Part shown: positions 26,358-33,648 of the stretch, piece by piece
How positions within the stretch are numbered: the stretch's first letter is position 1
How the letters are laid out: every line of letters starts with the position of its first letter
Origin: an uncultured Methanobrevibacter sp.
Lineage (GTDB): Archaea; Methanobacteriota; Methanobacteria; Methanobacteriales; Methanobacteriaceae
Direction: 5' to 3'
DNA: 64,000 bases
Assembly: GCF_902764455.1 (NCBI RefSeq)
Contig: NZ_CACWVY010000014.1
Location: 82,229 to 146,228 of the forward strand
Notes under the pieces: generated by a model
The model's input: only the letters and a program-made list of their open reading frames with translations
What the model was told of the DNA's origin: nothing
Databases searched by the model: none
Position numbers and translations under genes: made by a program

Positions 26358-26589
26358 GGATTATCATTAAAAATTATAAAAAAAAGTTTTTTTAATACCT
26401 TCTCTATTAGTATATTAATATCTAGCGGAAACATTCCATATATATTAAAAAAAATATAGTTGATATAAATTATAAACTATTATATACTAGTACATATATA
26501 ATATATATCAGTATAAAATTTTTTTTGTTTCTTTTTTTATAAAAAAAAGAAAAGGACACCACATAAAAATAATCCTATCAAATCTCTTT
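26358..26589 (-). promoter_or_regulatory. AT-rich intergenic region with TATA-like sequences
   Basis: 232 bp, almost pure A/T, between two convergently packed gene blocks. On the minus strand TTTATAATTTATATC and TAATATATATGG lie upstream of the zinc-ribbon gene, suitable as a promoter for the zinc ribbon-lysis-methylase-terminase block. T tracts near 26521-26540 (plus strand) are also present. No gene found. Confidence 0.4.
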
Positions 26590-26949
26590 TTAATCATAAA
26601 AACTATCCTCCCACTCCAAGAAAAATAAAAAATCATCACCAACCAACACAGTATACTTTAAACCATTAGCTAACTCAAAAACAATCCTATCACAAAATAA
26701 TTTAACACTAACCAACAAACGCAAATTAAAACTATAATCCTTACGCTTACGATAAACACCAAAATCCCCAGATACAGTTTCATACTCACAATTAGTAACT
26801 GTTAACTCTGCATCATAAATAACATTAGTCTGAGAAAAATAATCCGTCAAACTATCCAATAATTCACACACTTCCTTATTATCCAATAAATCTTCTTCAA
26901 CAACCTCCATTGTAGGAGGATTTAAACAGATATTAACACTACTAAACAT
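26590..26949 (-). CDS. Hypothetical acidic protein
   Basis: 119 residues, strand-rich (TNVIYDAELTVTNCEYETV, FNLRLLVSVKLFCDRIVFELANGLKYTVLVGDDFLFF). Lies 3 bp after the cyclin-like gene and ends the early run before the AT-rich gap. Not recognised. Confidence 0.55.
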   Translation of the reverse strand: MFSSVNICLNPPTMEVVEEDLLDNKEVCELLDSLTDYFSQTNVIYDAELTVTNCEYETVSGDFGVYRKRKDYSFNLRLLVSVKLFCDRIVFELANGLKYTVLVGDDFLFFLEWEDSFYD

Positions 26950-26952
26950 AAA

Positions 26953-27459
26953 CTATCGCTTCCCTTCTCTAACTAAAATATCATGCTCATCTACCTTATG
27001 AGCACGTGGAACAATTGGAATTTTCTTCATAAAAGATTCTAATAAACGGCAAACTATAATCTCAAAAACTTGATCTGTTAAACCATACTTTTTTGTTATC
27101 CTGTAACTTTGCAATTTAATTTTACTGTTCTCAACTTTTTTAACATAAAACATAAACGCTAAGATTATGCATTTTTCTGAAGCTGTATGATGTAATTGTT
27201 TAAATTTACTGCTGAATTCGTCAATTAAATATCTGACTAATTTTTTCTGGTCTGGTGATAATATTAATGTTTTTGCTTCAAGACATAATTCATCAAAATC
27301 ATTGAATAGTTCTAAGCATAATTCATCAAATATTAAGTGCCTGTTTTTCCTTTTCTGTTCATGTCTTAAATTACGATTTGTTTCTTTGCTTCTTCTTTCT
27401 CCTTTTACATAAGGTTTTTCATATAATCCTAGTAAATATTCCACACTTCGGTCTCTCAT
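26953..27459 (-). CDS. Putative cyclin-box (TFB-core-like) protein
   Basis: About 168 residues from ATG 27459, basic start and an all-helical C-terminal two thirds: SPDQKKLVRYLIDEFSSKF, HHTASEKCIILAFMFYVKK, LQSYRITKKYGLTDQVFEI, VCRLLESFMKKI. The helix lengths and the 'A..I..AF..Y' helix resemble one cyclin repeat of TFIIB. With the nearby zinc ribbon it could form a two-piece viral TFB. Weak similarity judged by eye. Confidence 0.4.
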   Translation of the reverse strand: MRDRSVEYLLGLYEKPYVKGERRSKETNRNLRHEQKRKNRHLIFDELCLELFNDFDELCLEAKTLILSPDQKKLVRYLIDEFSSKFKQLHHTASEKCIILAFMFYVKKVENSKIKLQSYRITKKYGLTDQVFEIIVCRLLESFMKKIPIVPRAHKVDEHDILVREGKR

Positions 27460-27493
27460 GAAAATCACATGAATTTTTATTAATTCTTTTTTT

Positions 27494-27790
27494 TTAATCT
27501 TTTAAGTTTAATTGTGTTTTAATTTGATTATTTAATTTGTTTTGTATTTCAATTGCTAATTCTCTGCAGGTTTGTTCATCAAATATTTCATTTGGGTATA
27601 TTTGAATAAATGGTGCATCTTGAAATGTTAATTCTTGGATTGGTCCCTCATTATCTTTTAGGTCTATTCTAATATCTTCATATACTCTGTTTAGCAATTG
27701 TTCTCCATCTACTTTAAATGTTATTTTATCTTTTGTGACTGTTTCTAGTTCTACGCATCTCATTATTTTAACTGAATCTAAATAAACCAT
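27494..27790 (-). CDS. Hypothetical protein
   Basis: 98 acidic residues, strands first (VKIMRCVELETVTKDKITFKVDGEQLL), helix last (DEQTCRELAIEIQNKLNNQIKTQL). Directly abuts the next small gene. Not recognised. Confidence 0.55.
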   Translation of the reverse strand: MVYLDSVKIMRCVELETVTKDKITFKVDGEQLLNRVYEDIRIDLKDNEGPIQELTFQDAPFIQIYPNEIFDEQTCRELAIEIQNKLNNQIKTQLNLKD

Positions 27791-27961
27791 TTATAACTCT
27801 CCTATGCAGCGTCTTTTGGCGATTACTCCTAATTTAACAAAATCATTTATATCAGGATTTTCTTCAATGACTTCTTTAACAATTCTTTTTACTTCATCTT
27901 TATCCGCACAGCGATATGAATCCCAACAGGTGCGAACATACCATAATACTTTATCTTGCAT
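27791..27961 (-). CDS. Small hypothetical protein
   Basis: 56 residues, MQDKVLWYVRTCWDSYRCADKDEVKRI... with three Cys and a basic C-terminal KRRC. Starts inside the last 11 bp of the ASCH-like gene and its stop touches the next ATG, so it is coupled on both sides. Confidence 0.6.
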   Translation of the reverse strand: MQDKVLWYVRTCWDSYRCADKDEVKRIVKEVIEENPDINDFVKLGVIAKRRCIGEL

Positions 27962-28280
27962 TAATATCAACTACTTTAAACCGGATATAGTAAATTCGTG
28001 TTAGATTATCTAAGGTTGGGTATATGTCCAGTAATTCTGATTTTAATTCATTAACTGATTTGTATCCTTCTAGTTTTGCATCTTCATCATTTAAGTATTT
28101 GAATTGTTTGTATCCTGTATCTGTTATTTGAATGTAGGATTCTTTTTCTGTTCCTGGGAAGATTGCTTTGACTATTTGATTTTCTTTGAATTTTTTGTTG
28201 TGTTTTCTTATTGTTTGAGTTTTTATTCCAGAGGTTATGTCAGAGTAATATTTTTTGTTGAATTTTAATAAATCGTACAT
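27951..28280 (-). CDS. ASCH-domain protein
   Basis: 109 residues. MYDLLKFNKKYYSDITSGIKTQTIRKHNKKFKEN carries the ASCH start (basic 'K..TIR' patch), followed by strands with YIQITDTGYKQFKYLNDEDAKLEG, the usual 'lt.ed...EG' core. ASCH domains bind RNA or act as RNA-processing modules. Typical small accessory gene of methanogen and gut phages. Confidence 0.65.
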   Translation of the reverse strand: MYDLLKFNKKYYSDITSGIKTQTIRKHNKKFKENQIVKAIFPGTEKESYIQITDTGYKQFKYLNDEDAKLEGYKSVNELKSELLDIYPTLDNLTRIYYIRFKVVDINAR

Positions 28281-28286
28281 TTAAGA

Positions 28287-28484
28287 TTATCTCCTATTTT
28301 TTTGGTAGTGTTCGCATGCTGTGTCGTTGAATTTTACTTTTAATGTTGGAGTTTCCGATGTTTCTCCTTCTGCTTGTTCTGGAGGGAATAGTTCATTTAC
28401 TTTATCGCAGTAATGATAATATTCTCCGTCTTTTGTTGTTTTGGTTCTTGTGTAGTGTTGGCATTTTCCACAGATATTAACCAT
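28287..28484 (-). CDS. Small Cys-rich, probably zinc-binding protein
   Basis: About 65 residues from ATG 28484 (GGGGGTGG just upstream). CGKCQHYTRTKTTKDGEYYHYCDKVNELF then a final ACEHYQK: Cys/His spacing fits a single zinc site, as in many phage 'CxxCxxY' proteins that recur in this genome. Function unknown. Confidence 0.55.
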   Translation of the reverse strand: MVNICGKCQHYTRTKTTKDGEYYHYCDKVNELFPPEQAEGETSETPTLKVKFNDTACEHYQKNRR

Positions 28485-28737
28485 TGTTTCCACCCCCTTC
28501 TTCTAATTTTAAGGATAATATGTAATGTTTCCCCCCATCATAATTTAAAAAGAATACTGTTCCAAGAGTATTTTCTCCATTTTCAATAGCATTATCAGCT
28601 AATTCTCTAAAATTATTGATTCTTAATTCTCTTCTTTTATTAAGATAGTTTTCATCCACTCCATTTACTCTTAATGCAAAAAAATCAATTAGTACTTGAG
28701 ATAGCATTTCTTTTGCTTCTTTTTTATCCATCATCAA
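28477..28737 (-). CDS. Hypothetical protein
   Basis: 86 residues, N-terminal helices (KKEAKEMLSQVLIDFFALRVN) and a C-terminal strand pair with YDGGKHYILSLKLEEGGGNNG. Overlaps the following gene start. Not recognised. Confidence 0.55.
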   Translation of the reverse strand: MMMDKKEAKEMLSQVLIDFFALRVNGVDENYLNKRRELRINNFRELADNAIENGENTLGTVFFLNYDGGKHYILSLKLEEGGGNNG

Positions 28738-28917
28738 TTAAGCCTCCTTTAATGTTATTTGGTAATCCATTGCGCATACATCATAAGGGCAATCGCATTT
28801 GTCAGATACTTGACTATAATAAGCACAACCTAAATGAAGACGTGTTATTGTCCTCATTGTTTCTTCAGGAAGTGCTGTTTTATGTTCAGTTATTTGTACG
28901 GGAAATTTACATTTCAT
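28738..28917 (-). CDS. Small Cys-rich protein
   Basis: About 59 residues from ATG 28917. CAYYSQVSDKCDCPYDVCAMDY holds four Cys in a compact cluster plus an upstream Cys3, so metal binding is likely. Abuts the next gene. Function unknown. Confidence 0.5.
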   Translation of the reverse strand: MKCKFPVQITEHKTALPEETMRTITRLHLGCAYYSQVSDKCDCPYDVCAMDYQITLKEA

Positions 28918-28919
28918 AT

Positions 28920-29045
28920 TCAATCTTCCTTATCTGTTTTTGATTCAATTATCCCATCTGCAATTAATCTGATTCTATCAACTATTGTTTGATTTGTTCC
29001 GTTTAGGAGTTCTAATAATTCATCAGGGTTTAATTCAATTTTCAT
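28920..29045 (-). CDS. Small hypothetical protein
   Basis: 41 residues, MKIELNPDELLELLNGTNQ..., amphipathic helix pattern. Good start context (GGTGATTACTC before ATG 29045); ends 2 bp before the next start. Confidence 0.5.
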   Translation of the reverse strand: MKIELNPDELLELLNGTNQTIVDRIRLIADGIIESKTDKED

Positions 29046-29051
29046 GAGTAA

Positions 29052-29150
29052 TCACCTATTTCTAACTATTGCTGTGATTATTTTATCTACAGTTATTGCG
29101 ATTAAACATGCTCCAAAACATATGCATCCCAAATAAAATTCAAATGTCAT
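29052..29150 (-). CDS. Single-span membrane peptide
   Basis: 32 residues (MTFEFYLGCICFGACLIAITVDKIITAIVRNR), one membrane helix with a basic end. Overlaps the DUF3310 stop. Function unknown. Confidence 0.45.
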   Translation of the reverse strand: MTFEFYLGCICFGACLIAITVDKIITAIVRNR

Positions 29151-29758
29151 TGTTTATCCTCGATTTCATTAAGGCCTTCAAATGCTTTTATAACCATTCT
29201 TTCAGCAACTTTATCAATATAATATGCATCAGATTCATATAATCTCTTCAAATGCCCCAAATAATCAATTGCTTTAACAATATCCGTTGAAGCATTTTCT
29301 TTATGCCCTGCACGAACAGTATATTTAATCACATTTCCTTTGATGAACCCAATTGTTTCTTCACGTGATAATAATCCTTTTTTAAATGCTTCTAATGGAC
29401 TTAATCCATTTCCAGCATAATATTCCGGTTCAGCTAATTTTTCAGTTGGTTCTTTTCCTTTTTCTTCAAGTTCTCTAATACTGATTGGTATATCTTCCAT
29501 ATCATCATCCCCATTTTCTTTGTCAAGCACATCCCCTAAAACAACCAAATTTTCATCAGGAGATGAATGCATCTCTTTGACTAGATTCTGTTTGAATCTT
29601 TCTAATTCAACTCCATCTAAAGTACTGTTTGAATTCTCCCGTGCCCATTCTTTAAACATTCTTTCCGTGTCGATTCCAGTTTCAGCACCGTTCTGATTTA
29701 ATAATTCAGCAAAAAAGATTTTGCCAAATTCCTCATCTTTTAATAACTTATTTAACAT
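29147..29758 (-). CDS. DUF3310-domain protein
   Basis: 203 residues. The C-terminal ~80 hold the DUF3310 signature: YYAGNGLSPLEAFKKG, FIKGNVIKYTVRAGHKEN, DIVKAIDYLGHLKRLYES. The first ~110 residues are an acidic extension. DUF3310 proteins occur widely in phages and have been linked to nucleotide kinase-like roles, but the activity is unsettled. Confidence 0.7.
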   Translation of the reverse strand: MLNKLLKDEEFGKIFFAELLNQNGAETGIDTERMFKEWARENSNSTLDGVELERFKQNLVKEMHSSPDENLVVLGDVLDKENGDDDMEDIPISIRELEEKGKEPTEKLAEPEYYAGNGLSPLEAFKKGLLSREETIGFIKGNVIKYTVRAGHKENASTDIVKAIDYLGHLKRLYESDAYYIDKVAERMVIKAFEGLNEIEDKQ

Positions 29759-29760
29759 AG

Positions 29761-30045
29761 TTAAACCACTCCTAAATCAATCACATCATCTGCATTAATA
29801 ATACAATATTCTAAAATAAAATCATAATTAAAGAAAGCTACTGTACCATTGCTTTGACTTATTTTAATCCAATATTCATCAAAATAAATCTCATCAACTT
29901 TACGCAAGTAAAAAATAGTATTTGCTTCATGATAATTCAATTGAAAAGATAAAGCAAAATCATTAATCTTATCCTTAATCTTATCTAATACTTCTTTAAC
30001 ATTATTTATAATCAAAGGAGCTCTTTCATTCATTCCAAGTTTCAT
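29761..30045 (-). CDS. Hypothetical protein
   Basis: 94 residues, acidic C-terminus (ILEYCIINADDVIDLGVV), central strands with YLRKVDEIYFDEYWIKISQ. One-base overlap with the nuclease gene stop/start. Not recognised. Confidence 0.55.
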   Translation of the reverse strand: MKLGMNERAPLIINNVKEVLDKIKDKINDFALSFQLNYHEANTIFYLRKVDEIYFDEYWIKISQSNGTVAFFNYDFILEYCIINADDVIDLGVV

Positions 30046-30731
30046 TATAATCCCCTTTTTTTCTTATTTATTGCACGCATAACAATCCCTGCTTTTTTAC
30101 TACCAACACCATTAATTTCTTGTAAAGTATTATTATCTAATTGTAATAAGTCATCCAAATCATATACTCCAAGATTATCAACTATTAACTCTGCAGTATC
30201 ATCACCAATATGTTTAGTAAGTGCTAAATAATTGAATGCAGGATTATCAGTTTTCTGTTTCAATCTTTTAACAACATGTTTATTATCAATACATTTTCGT
30301 GCTTGTTGTCTCATGAATTTTATAGCTCTTTCTTCTGTACTGCATTCTTTAACAGTTGTGAATGTGTTTAATCTTGCTATTGCTCCATCGTAATTATCCC
30401 ATCCGAAGACATATGCTTCACCATCAAGGCCATCGAAGTATTCATGTTTTTCCATGTCACTTGCAACGATTATAACAAAATGGTATGGGAAACTTGTTGT
30501 TTGGTCTATTGCTTGATTAAAAACACGTTTACTTTCAACACTACCTATGAAATCTTTTAATGTTTTATATTCAAAGCATACTTGGTTATTGAAGACATAA
30601 TCCCCAATTAATAATTCTTTAACATTTACAGTATCTCCTTTAGATTTGTAATAACATGCTGCTTTTCGTATACGGTCATCATGTTCACGATGATCTATTT
30701 GAATGTTGAAGTTTTTTATTTTCTTTGACAT
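30045..30731 (-). CDS. XPF/ERCC4-type structure-specific nuclease
   Basis: 228 residues. ERCC4 domain: IQIDHREHDDRIRKAACYY, ELLIGDYVFNNQVCFEYKTLKDF (GDY plus E-Y-K standing in for the usual ERK), FVIIVASD. A C-terminal (HhH)2 pair (LTKHIGDDTAELIVDNLG, LQEINGVGSKKAGIVMRAI) binds DNA. Same architecture as the nuclease half of archaeal XPF/Hef; lies next to PCNA, its usual partner. Likely cuts forks or recombination intermediates. Confidence 0.8.
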   Translation of the reverse strand: MSKKIKNFNIQIDHREHDDRIRKAACYYKSKGDTVNVKELLIGDYVFNNQVCFEYKTLKDFIGSVESKRVFNQAIDQTTSFPYHFVIIVASDMEKHEYFDGLDGEAYVFGWDNYDGAIARLNTFTTVKECSTEERAIKFMRQQARKCIDNKHVVKRLKQKTDNPAFNYLALTKHIGDDTAELIVDNLGVYDLDDLLQLDNNTLQEINGVGSKKAGIVMRAINKKKRGL

Positions 30732-31469
30732 TTAATCAGCTTCTTCTAATCTAGGTGCAAGGAGGAATCCTAATTCTCCATCTCCAGTTACAAGTTTAAG
30801 TTTTAAGTTTAATGGTATATCCTCACCTAAAGATAATTCGCATTGTTCACTTAAGTTGCTTGCTTCTAACATGTCTTTTATTCTATCAATGTTGAATGTT
30901 GATTTGTAAACTTGTTTTACATGTTCTCCATGAATATATGAAACTTCTGCATCTCCTGTTGCTCCTTCTGTTGAAATTATTAAGTAATCGGGTGTTACTG
31001 TGAATGTTAATTTGTCGCTGAATAGTTCCATATCTGTTACTGCATTTTTCAAAACTTGTGTTGGTATTGTTAAATTAACAGGATAGTTAATCATTGGGGG
31101 TGTTGCAGATTCATATTCCAAATCTATTAATCGGATTTTGAATTTCCTTGTAGCATCACCTTCAAAAATTAATATTACATTACCTTCATCTACAGTAAGT
31201 TTCAAAATATCAGATGTTTTGCATTTTTTCAAAACTTTATTTAAGTCTTCAGTATCAACATTTATTTTTTCTGGAACATCGCAAAGGTATTCATCAAATA
31301 ATTCTGCTTTAAATTCCATGTTCACAAAGGTTATGTGGCTGCGGTCTAATGCGTTTAGTCTCATTCCTTCTGAGTCACATTCTATTATTACTTCATCTAT
31401 GATTTTGCGGATGCTGCTAAAGGCATCTTTGAATATTTTATTATTACTTAGTTCTAATTGGAAAGTCAT
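30732..31469 (-). CDS. pcn: DNA sliding clamp (PCNA)
   Basis: 245 residues, full-length archaeal/eukaryotic PCNA. N-terminal domain FSSIRKIIDEVIIECDSEGMRLNALDRSHITFVNMEF, the interdomain connector ~115-125, LTIPTQVLKNAVTDMELFSDKLTFTVTPDYLIIS in domain 2 and the C-terminal LGFLLAPRLEEAD. Abuts the ERCC4 nuclease. A virus-borne clamp supports replication or repair during infection and firmly marks the host as archaeal. Confidence 0.9.
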   Translation of the reverse strand: MTFQLELSNNKIFKDAFSSIRKIIDEVIIECDSEGMRLNALDRSHITFVNMEFKAELFDEYLCDVPEKINVDTEDLNKVLKKCKTSDILKLTVDEGNVILIFEGDATRKFKIRLIDLEYESATPPMINYPVNLTIPTQVLKNAVTDMELFSDKLTFTVTPDYLIISTEGATGDAEVSYIHGEHVKQVYKSTFNIDRIKDMLEASNLSEQCELSLGEDIPLNLKLKLVTGDGELGFLLAPRLEEAD

Positions 31470-31474
31470 TTAAA

Positions 31475-31819
31475 TCACCCTACATATTCTTTTCCTTCTG
31501 GTTTAAGAGGATATACATCATCCCTTGTTCTTTTTCCTTTTGGATTACTTTTATATGGATTCTCAATCCACCAAGTCGTAGCATTCATTTGCTTAAGATT
31601 ATTTGGAACAATCATTGCACATACAACAAAATTCAAATCAATTACACAACCATTACACCTTAAAACATTACCCTTTCTAAAAGTAACAGTATCTTCAGGT
31701 CCAATGATAAATTTAAAATTAACATTCTCAAAAGCCCGTTCTTTATCTGTAATTAATCTAACTGATTTATTCATAGATTTAGCTTCTTGAATTAACTCAT
31801 ATATTACAATTGATTCCAT
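31475..31819 (-). CDS. Hypothetical protein
   Basis: 114 residues. N-terminal helix, then strands RLITDKERAFENVNFKFIIGPEDTVTFRKGNVLRCNG; a tail NPKGKRTRDDVYPLKPEGKEY. Sits 5 bp before PCNA. Not recognised. Confidence 0.5.
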   Translation of the reverse strand: MESIVIYELIQEAKSMNKSVRLITDKERAFENVNFKFIIGPEDTVTFRKGNVLRCNGCVIDLNFVVCAMIVPNNLKQMNATTWWIENPYKSNPKGKRTRDDVYPLKPEGKEYVG

Positions 31820-31826
31820 AAAACTA

Positions 31827-32186
31827 TCAATCCCCAGAATCAGTAGTTTTCTCTTCTAATTTACCAGTAGTAAACAAGTAGTTAGTTCTGATTTCAGTAG
31901 TATTTTTTAGATGATTTTCAACTATAACACGATTATTAATAATCAATGATAAATTAAATACATCACAGAAATCAAAGATTTGTTCCAAGTTAAATAAATC
32001 TCCGTTGCAGTTTAATTTTATTGTTCCAGTCTCTTCGAATCTTATTATGAAATCTTCTGTTTCACCAACTGTTTTAAGATATTCTTTCATTCCTTCTTCG
32101 ATTTTTAAGTTTAGTTCAATCATTTTTGCACGACAGTCATTATGTCTTTTGATGATCTTGTGCCATGTTTTATGGGTTGTTGTCAT
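31827..32186 (-). CDS. Hypothetical protein
   Basis: 119 residues: basic N-terminal helix ([25 protein letters not shown]), then strand pairs. ATG 32186 overlaps the upstream stop (ATGA-type). Not recognised. Confidence 0.5.
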   Translation of the reverse strand: MTTTHKTWHKIIKRHNDCRAKMIELNLKIEEGMKEYLKTVGETEDFIIRFEETGTIKLNCNGDLFNLEQIFDFCDVFNLSLIINNRVIVENHLKNTTEIRTNYLFTTGKLEEKTTDSGD

Positions 32187-32344
32187 TGTTCCACTTCCTC
32201 ATAAGTTTCATTGAATATATCTGGTTTTACAGGATATCGTTCACCTTTTACTTCTGTAATTACATAATCTCCTTTGTCTGCTTTCATTGTTCCTTCAATG
32301 GTTTTAATATACTCTTCTTCGGTTGCAATGTAAGCTTCAACTAT
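32183..32344 (-). pseudogene. PGDYI/KPDIF-type phage protein lacking a normal start (frameshifted)
   Basis: Clear coding sequence [44 protein letters not shown]: the short form of a common phage protein with 'P.GDYI..GV.GE.YP.KPDIF..TYE'. No ATG/GTG/TTG precedes the conserved part in frame; a stop lies two codons upstream of ATA 32342-32344. The preceding gene ends KVKK-stop at an A6 run, and a -1 slip there joins the two. Either a recent frameshift or programmed slippage. Confidence 0.55.
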
Positions 32345-32544
32345 TTTTTAACTTTATTTTCTTTATAGATGTCTTCGATTGGGATATCATCAAATTGTTC
32401 TAACCATTCTTTTTCTTCTTTGTTTAAGGTTTCCATGTCTTTTTTATAACATTCCTCAATATATCTGATTGATTCATTCTTTTCTTTTGTCAATAATGCT
32501 TTTTTATTTTTGATTGCTTGGAGCATTTGATTTGCTGAATTCAT
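32341..32544 (-). CDS. Small coiled-coil protein
   Basis: About 67 residues from ATG 32544: [26 protein letters not shown]... helical and charged, ending IYKENKVKK at an A6 run plus TAG. Preceded at 22 bases by conserved element copy 2, so it begins a leftward transcript. May be translated into the following frame by a -1 shift. Confidence 0.5.
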   Translation of the reverse strand: MNSANQMLQAIKNKKALLTKEKNESIRYIEECYKKDMETLNKEEKEWLEQFDDIPIEDIYKENKVKK

Positions 32545-32566
32545 AGTTTTAATATTTATCAATAAC

Positions 32567-32583
32567 TTGGTACTATTGTAACA
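32567..32583 (-). promoter_or_regulatory. Conserved element copy 2 (TGTTACAATAGTACCAA)
   Basis: A 17-base identical match to copies 1 and 3, in the same orientation. Lies 22 bases before ATG 32544, close to the 21-base spacing seen at copy 3. An imperfect dyad (GTTAC-AATA-GTACC). Confidence 0.5.
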
Positions 32584-32632
32584 TCTTATCAAAATAAATC
32601 TATGTGAATCTTAAAAATTAAATAAAGAGTTA

Positions 32633-32655
32633 TTTATATAATATTATACGGGAGG
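32633..32655 (+). promoter_or_regulatory. Plus-strand TATA box and RBS for the 32664 gene
   Basis: TTTATATAA at ~32633-32641 then GGGAGG around 32650-32656, 8 bases before ATG 32664. The TATA-to-ATG distance allows only a very short leader, so the true TATA may lie a little upstream. Confidence 0.4.
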
Positions 32656-32663
32656 TTTAGATA

Positions 32664-33066
32664 ATGGATGATACTACTTTTGAAGTTACAGGTATTGTAA
32701 CAAATCATTTTTTAAAAAAAGAATCTGATGGCAGTCAAATAAAATTAGTTTTAGAATTACAAATGTTTGATGGGCAGAGGAGGAATTTATCATTTAATTT
32801 AGATTATCTTCCTAAATTATTTGATGTGTTTAATTTTAATAATAATTTAAATTTTATGCATTGTATAATGCAATGTTTAGTTAGAGATAGGTTTAAAGAG
32901 ACTCCTTTAGGCACTATGAATTTGTCTTATGAAATTGTTGCTATTAGACATAATATTCATCAAAAATGGTTATATTTATATTAATGATGATGTTGAGATT
33001 GCTAATCAGGAGTTTACTATTGTAATCAATGTGTTCTTGGCGGGTAAAGAATATAATATATTATAA
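32664..33066 (+). pseudogene. Plus-strand gene with an internal +1 frameshift
   Basis: First frame (32664-32984): MDDTTFEVTGIVTNHFLKK..., KLVLELQMFDGQRRNL, up to YEIVAIRHN. Near 32950 the coding sense moves to the +1 frame, which continues IFIKNGYIYINDDVEI and VFLAGKEYNIL to a stop at 33066. The joined ~134-residue product resembles the protein at 48738-49088 (shared 'K(L)..EL...DG' core). One of only two confident plus-strand genes. Mutation or slippage cannot be told apart here. Confidence 0.5.
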
Positions 33067-33070
33067 TGAT

Positions 33071-33159
33071 GGCGTGGGTAGGATTTGAACCTACGCTATC
33101 TAAGTGCTCCTTAGTGCCTTTGACACATGGAATCAAAACCATTGCTAGACCACCACGCC
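33071..33159 (-). tRNA. tRNA with long variable arm, anticodon unresolved
   Basis: Acceptor GGCGTGG/CCACGCC (7 bp) and T-arm GTAGG-TTCAAAT-CCTAC are perfect. A 5-bp variable arm CTAAG-GAGCA-CTTAG makes it type II (Leu/Ser-like). The D-stem is GTC/GAT. The anticodon arm does not close normally: CAA (Leu) in GTCAAAG is the best loop but has only three stem pairs; a competing TTTGA/TCAAA stem exists. Possibly degenerate or interrupted. Confidence 0.6.
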
Positions 33160-33171
33160 TATTGAATATAT

Positions 33172-33244
33172 GGGTGTTGCAGGATTTGAACCTGCATTAA
33201 ATGGTCTGGAGCCATTCGTACTAGCCTAATTATACTAAACACCC
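33172..33244 (-). tRNA. tRNA-Trp (CCA)
   Basis: 73 bases, canonical: acceptor GGGTGTT/AACACCC, D-arm GTAT/GTAC with GG in the loop, anticodon arm AATGG-CTCCAGA-CCATT giving CCA, T-arm GCAGG-TTCAAAT-CCTGC. No CCA tail encoded. The one uninterrupted tRNA in the cluster. Confidence 0.9.
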
Positions 33245-33249
33245 AAAAT

Positions 33250-33353
33250 GGGATTGAGGGGACTTGAACCCCCGACCTCAATGTTCTCATTACGCTCTAC
33301 TCAAAATCTGCCGGCAGATTACAACATTGAGCTTCTATCTGAGCTACAATCCC
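33250..33353 (-). tRNA. Probable tRNA-Tyr (GTA) with ~34-nt intron
   Basis: Acceptor GGGATTG/CAATCCC, T-arm GGGGG-TTCAAGT-CCCCT, A73. Anticodon stem CAATG/CATTG encloses TTGTAA, then ~34 extra bases, then A: anticodon GTA with an insertion at the usual archaeal 37/38 intron site. The intron begins with the right part of a perfect 16-base palindrome around CCGG. Odd points: G1-C72 where archaeal Tyr has C1-G72, a D-loop without GG, and GTAGAGC inside the intron that could pair with the D-stem GCTC. Confidence 0.6.
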
Positions 33354-33360
33354 CAAAAAT

Positions 33361-33466
33361 GAGTCAGATGGATTCGAACCATCACCAATTTATCCCGCTA
33401 AGGATAATCGCTCTTCCTTCTATAAATGATACATCCTACCGGAGTATCATTCTAAGCTATGACCCC
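33361..33466 (-). tRNA. tRNA-like gene with hairpin insertion in the D-loop
   Basis: T-arm GATGG-TTCGAAT-CCATC perfect; acceptor GGGTCA/TGACTC with one wobble. D-stem GCTT/GAGC closes a 40-base loop containing a perfect 8-bp hairpin AATGATAC/GTATCATT (~27 bases). Removing it leaves AGTATAGAAGGAA, a normal D-loop with GG. Anticodon stem TTATC/GATAA has an 8-base loop CTTAGCGG, so the identity (TAG or AGC) is unclear. Confidence 0.55.
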
Positions 33467-33481
33467 ATAACATAATATTAA

Positions 33482-33644
33482 GGGAGGATGTGGGAGTTGC
33501 ACCCACTCTTGGCCCCCCGTTTATATGCTGCTACAGTTCCAACGTCTTCCCTTAATTATTAAATGATTACATTTAACCCATTGTAATCTAATTAAAGTGG
33601 CATATTACCATAGGTGGCCTGTGCCTATTCTACACTAATCCTCC
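33482..33644 (-). tRNA. Possible tRNA with ~90-nt internal insertion
   Basis: Acceptor halves GGAGGAT (33644-33638) and ATCCTCC (33489-33483) pair perfectly, the 5' part is a good D-arm (GTG-TAGAATAGG-CAC) and the 3' part a T-arm GTGGG-TGCAACT-CCCAC with C73. GGCC next to the D-arm can pair with GGCC next to the T-arm as an anticodon stem base. The long middle includes GATTACA/TGTAATC. If real it would be an interrupted gene; C73 and the D-arm are His-like, but no GTG anticodon is clear. Confidence 0.4.
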
Positions 33645-33648
33645 TCAT

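Noticed and set aside
28674..28943. Plus-strand 89-codon frame
   Set aside because: Antisense to two coupled minus-strand genes with good RBSs.
33248..33475. Plus-strand open frame with 'GLRGLEPPTSM...' peptide
   Set aside because: It is the antisense translation of the tRNA-like genes; this peptide is a well-known annotation artefact.
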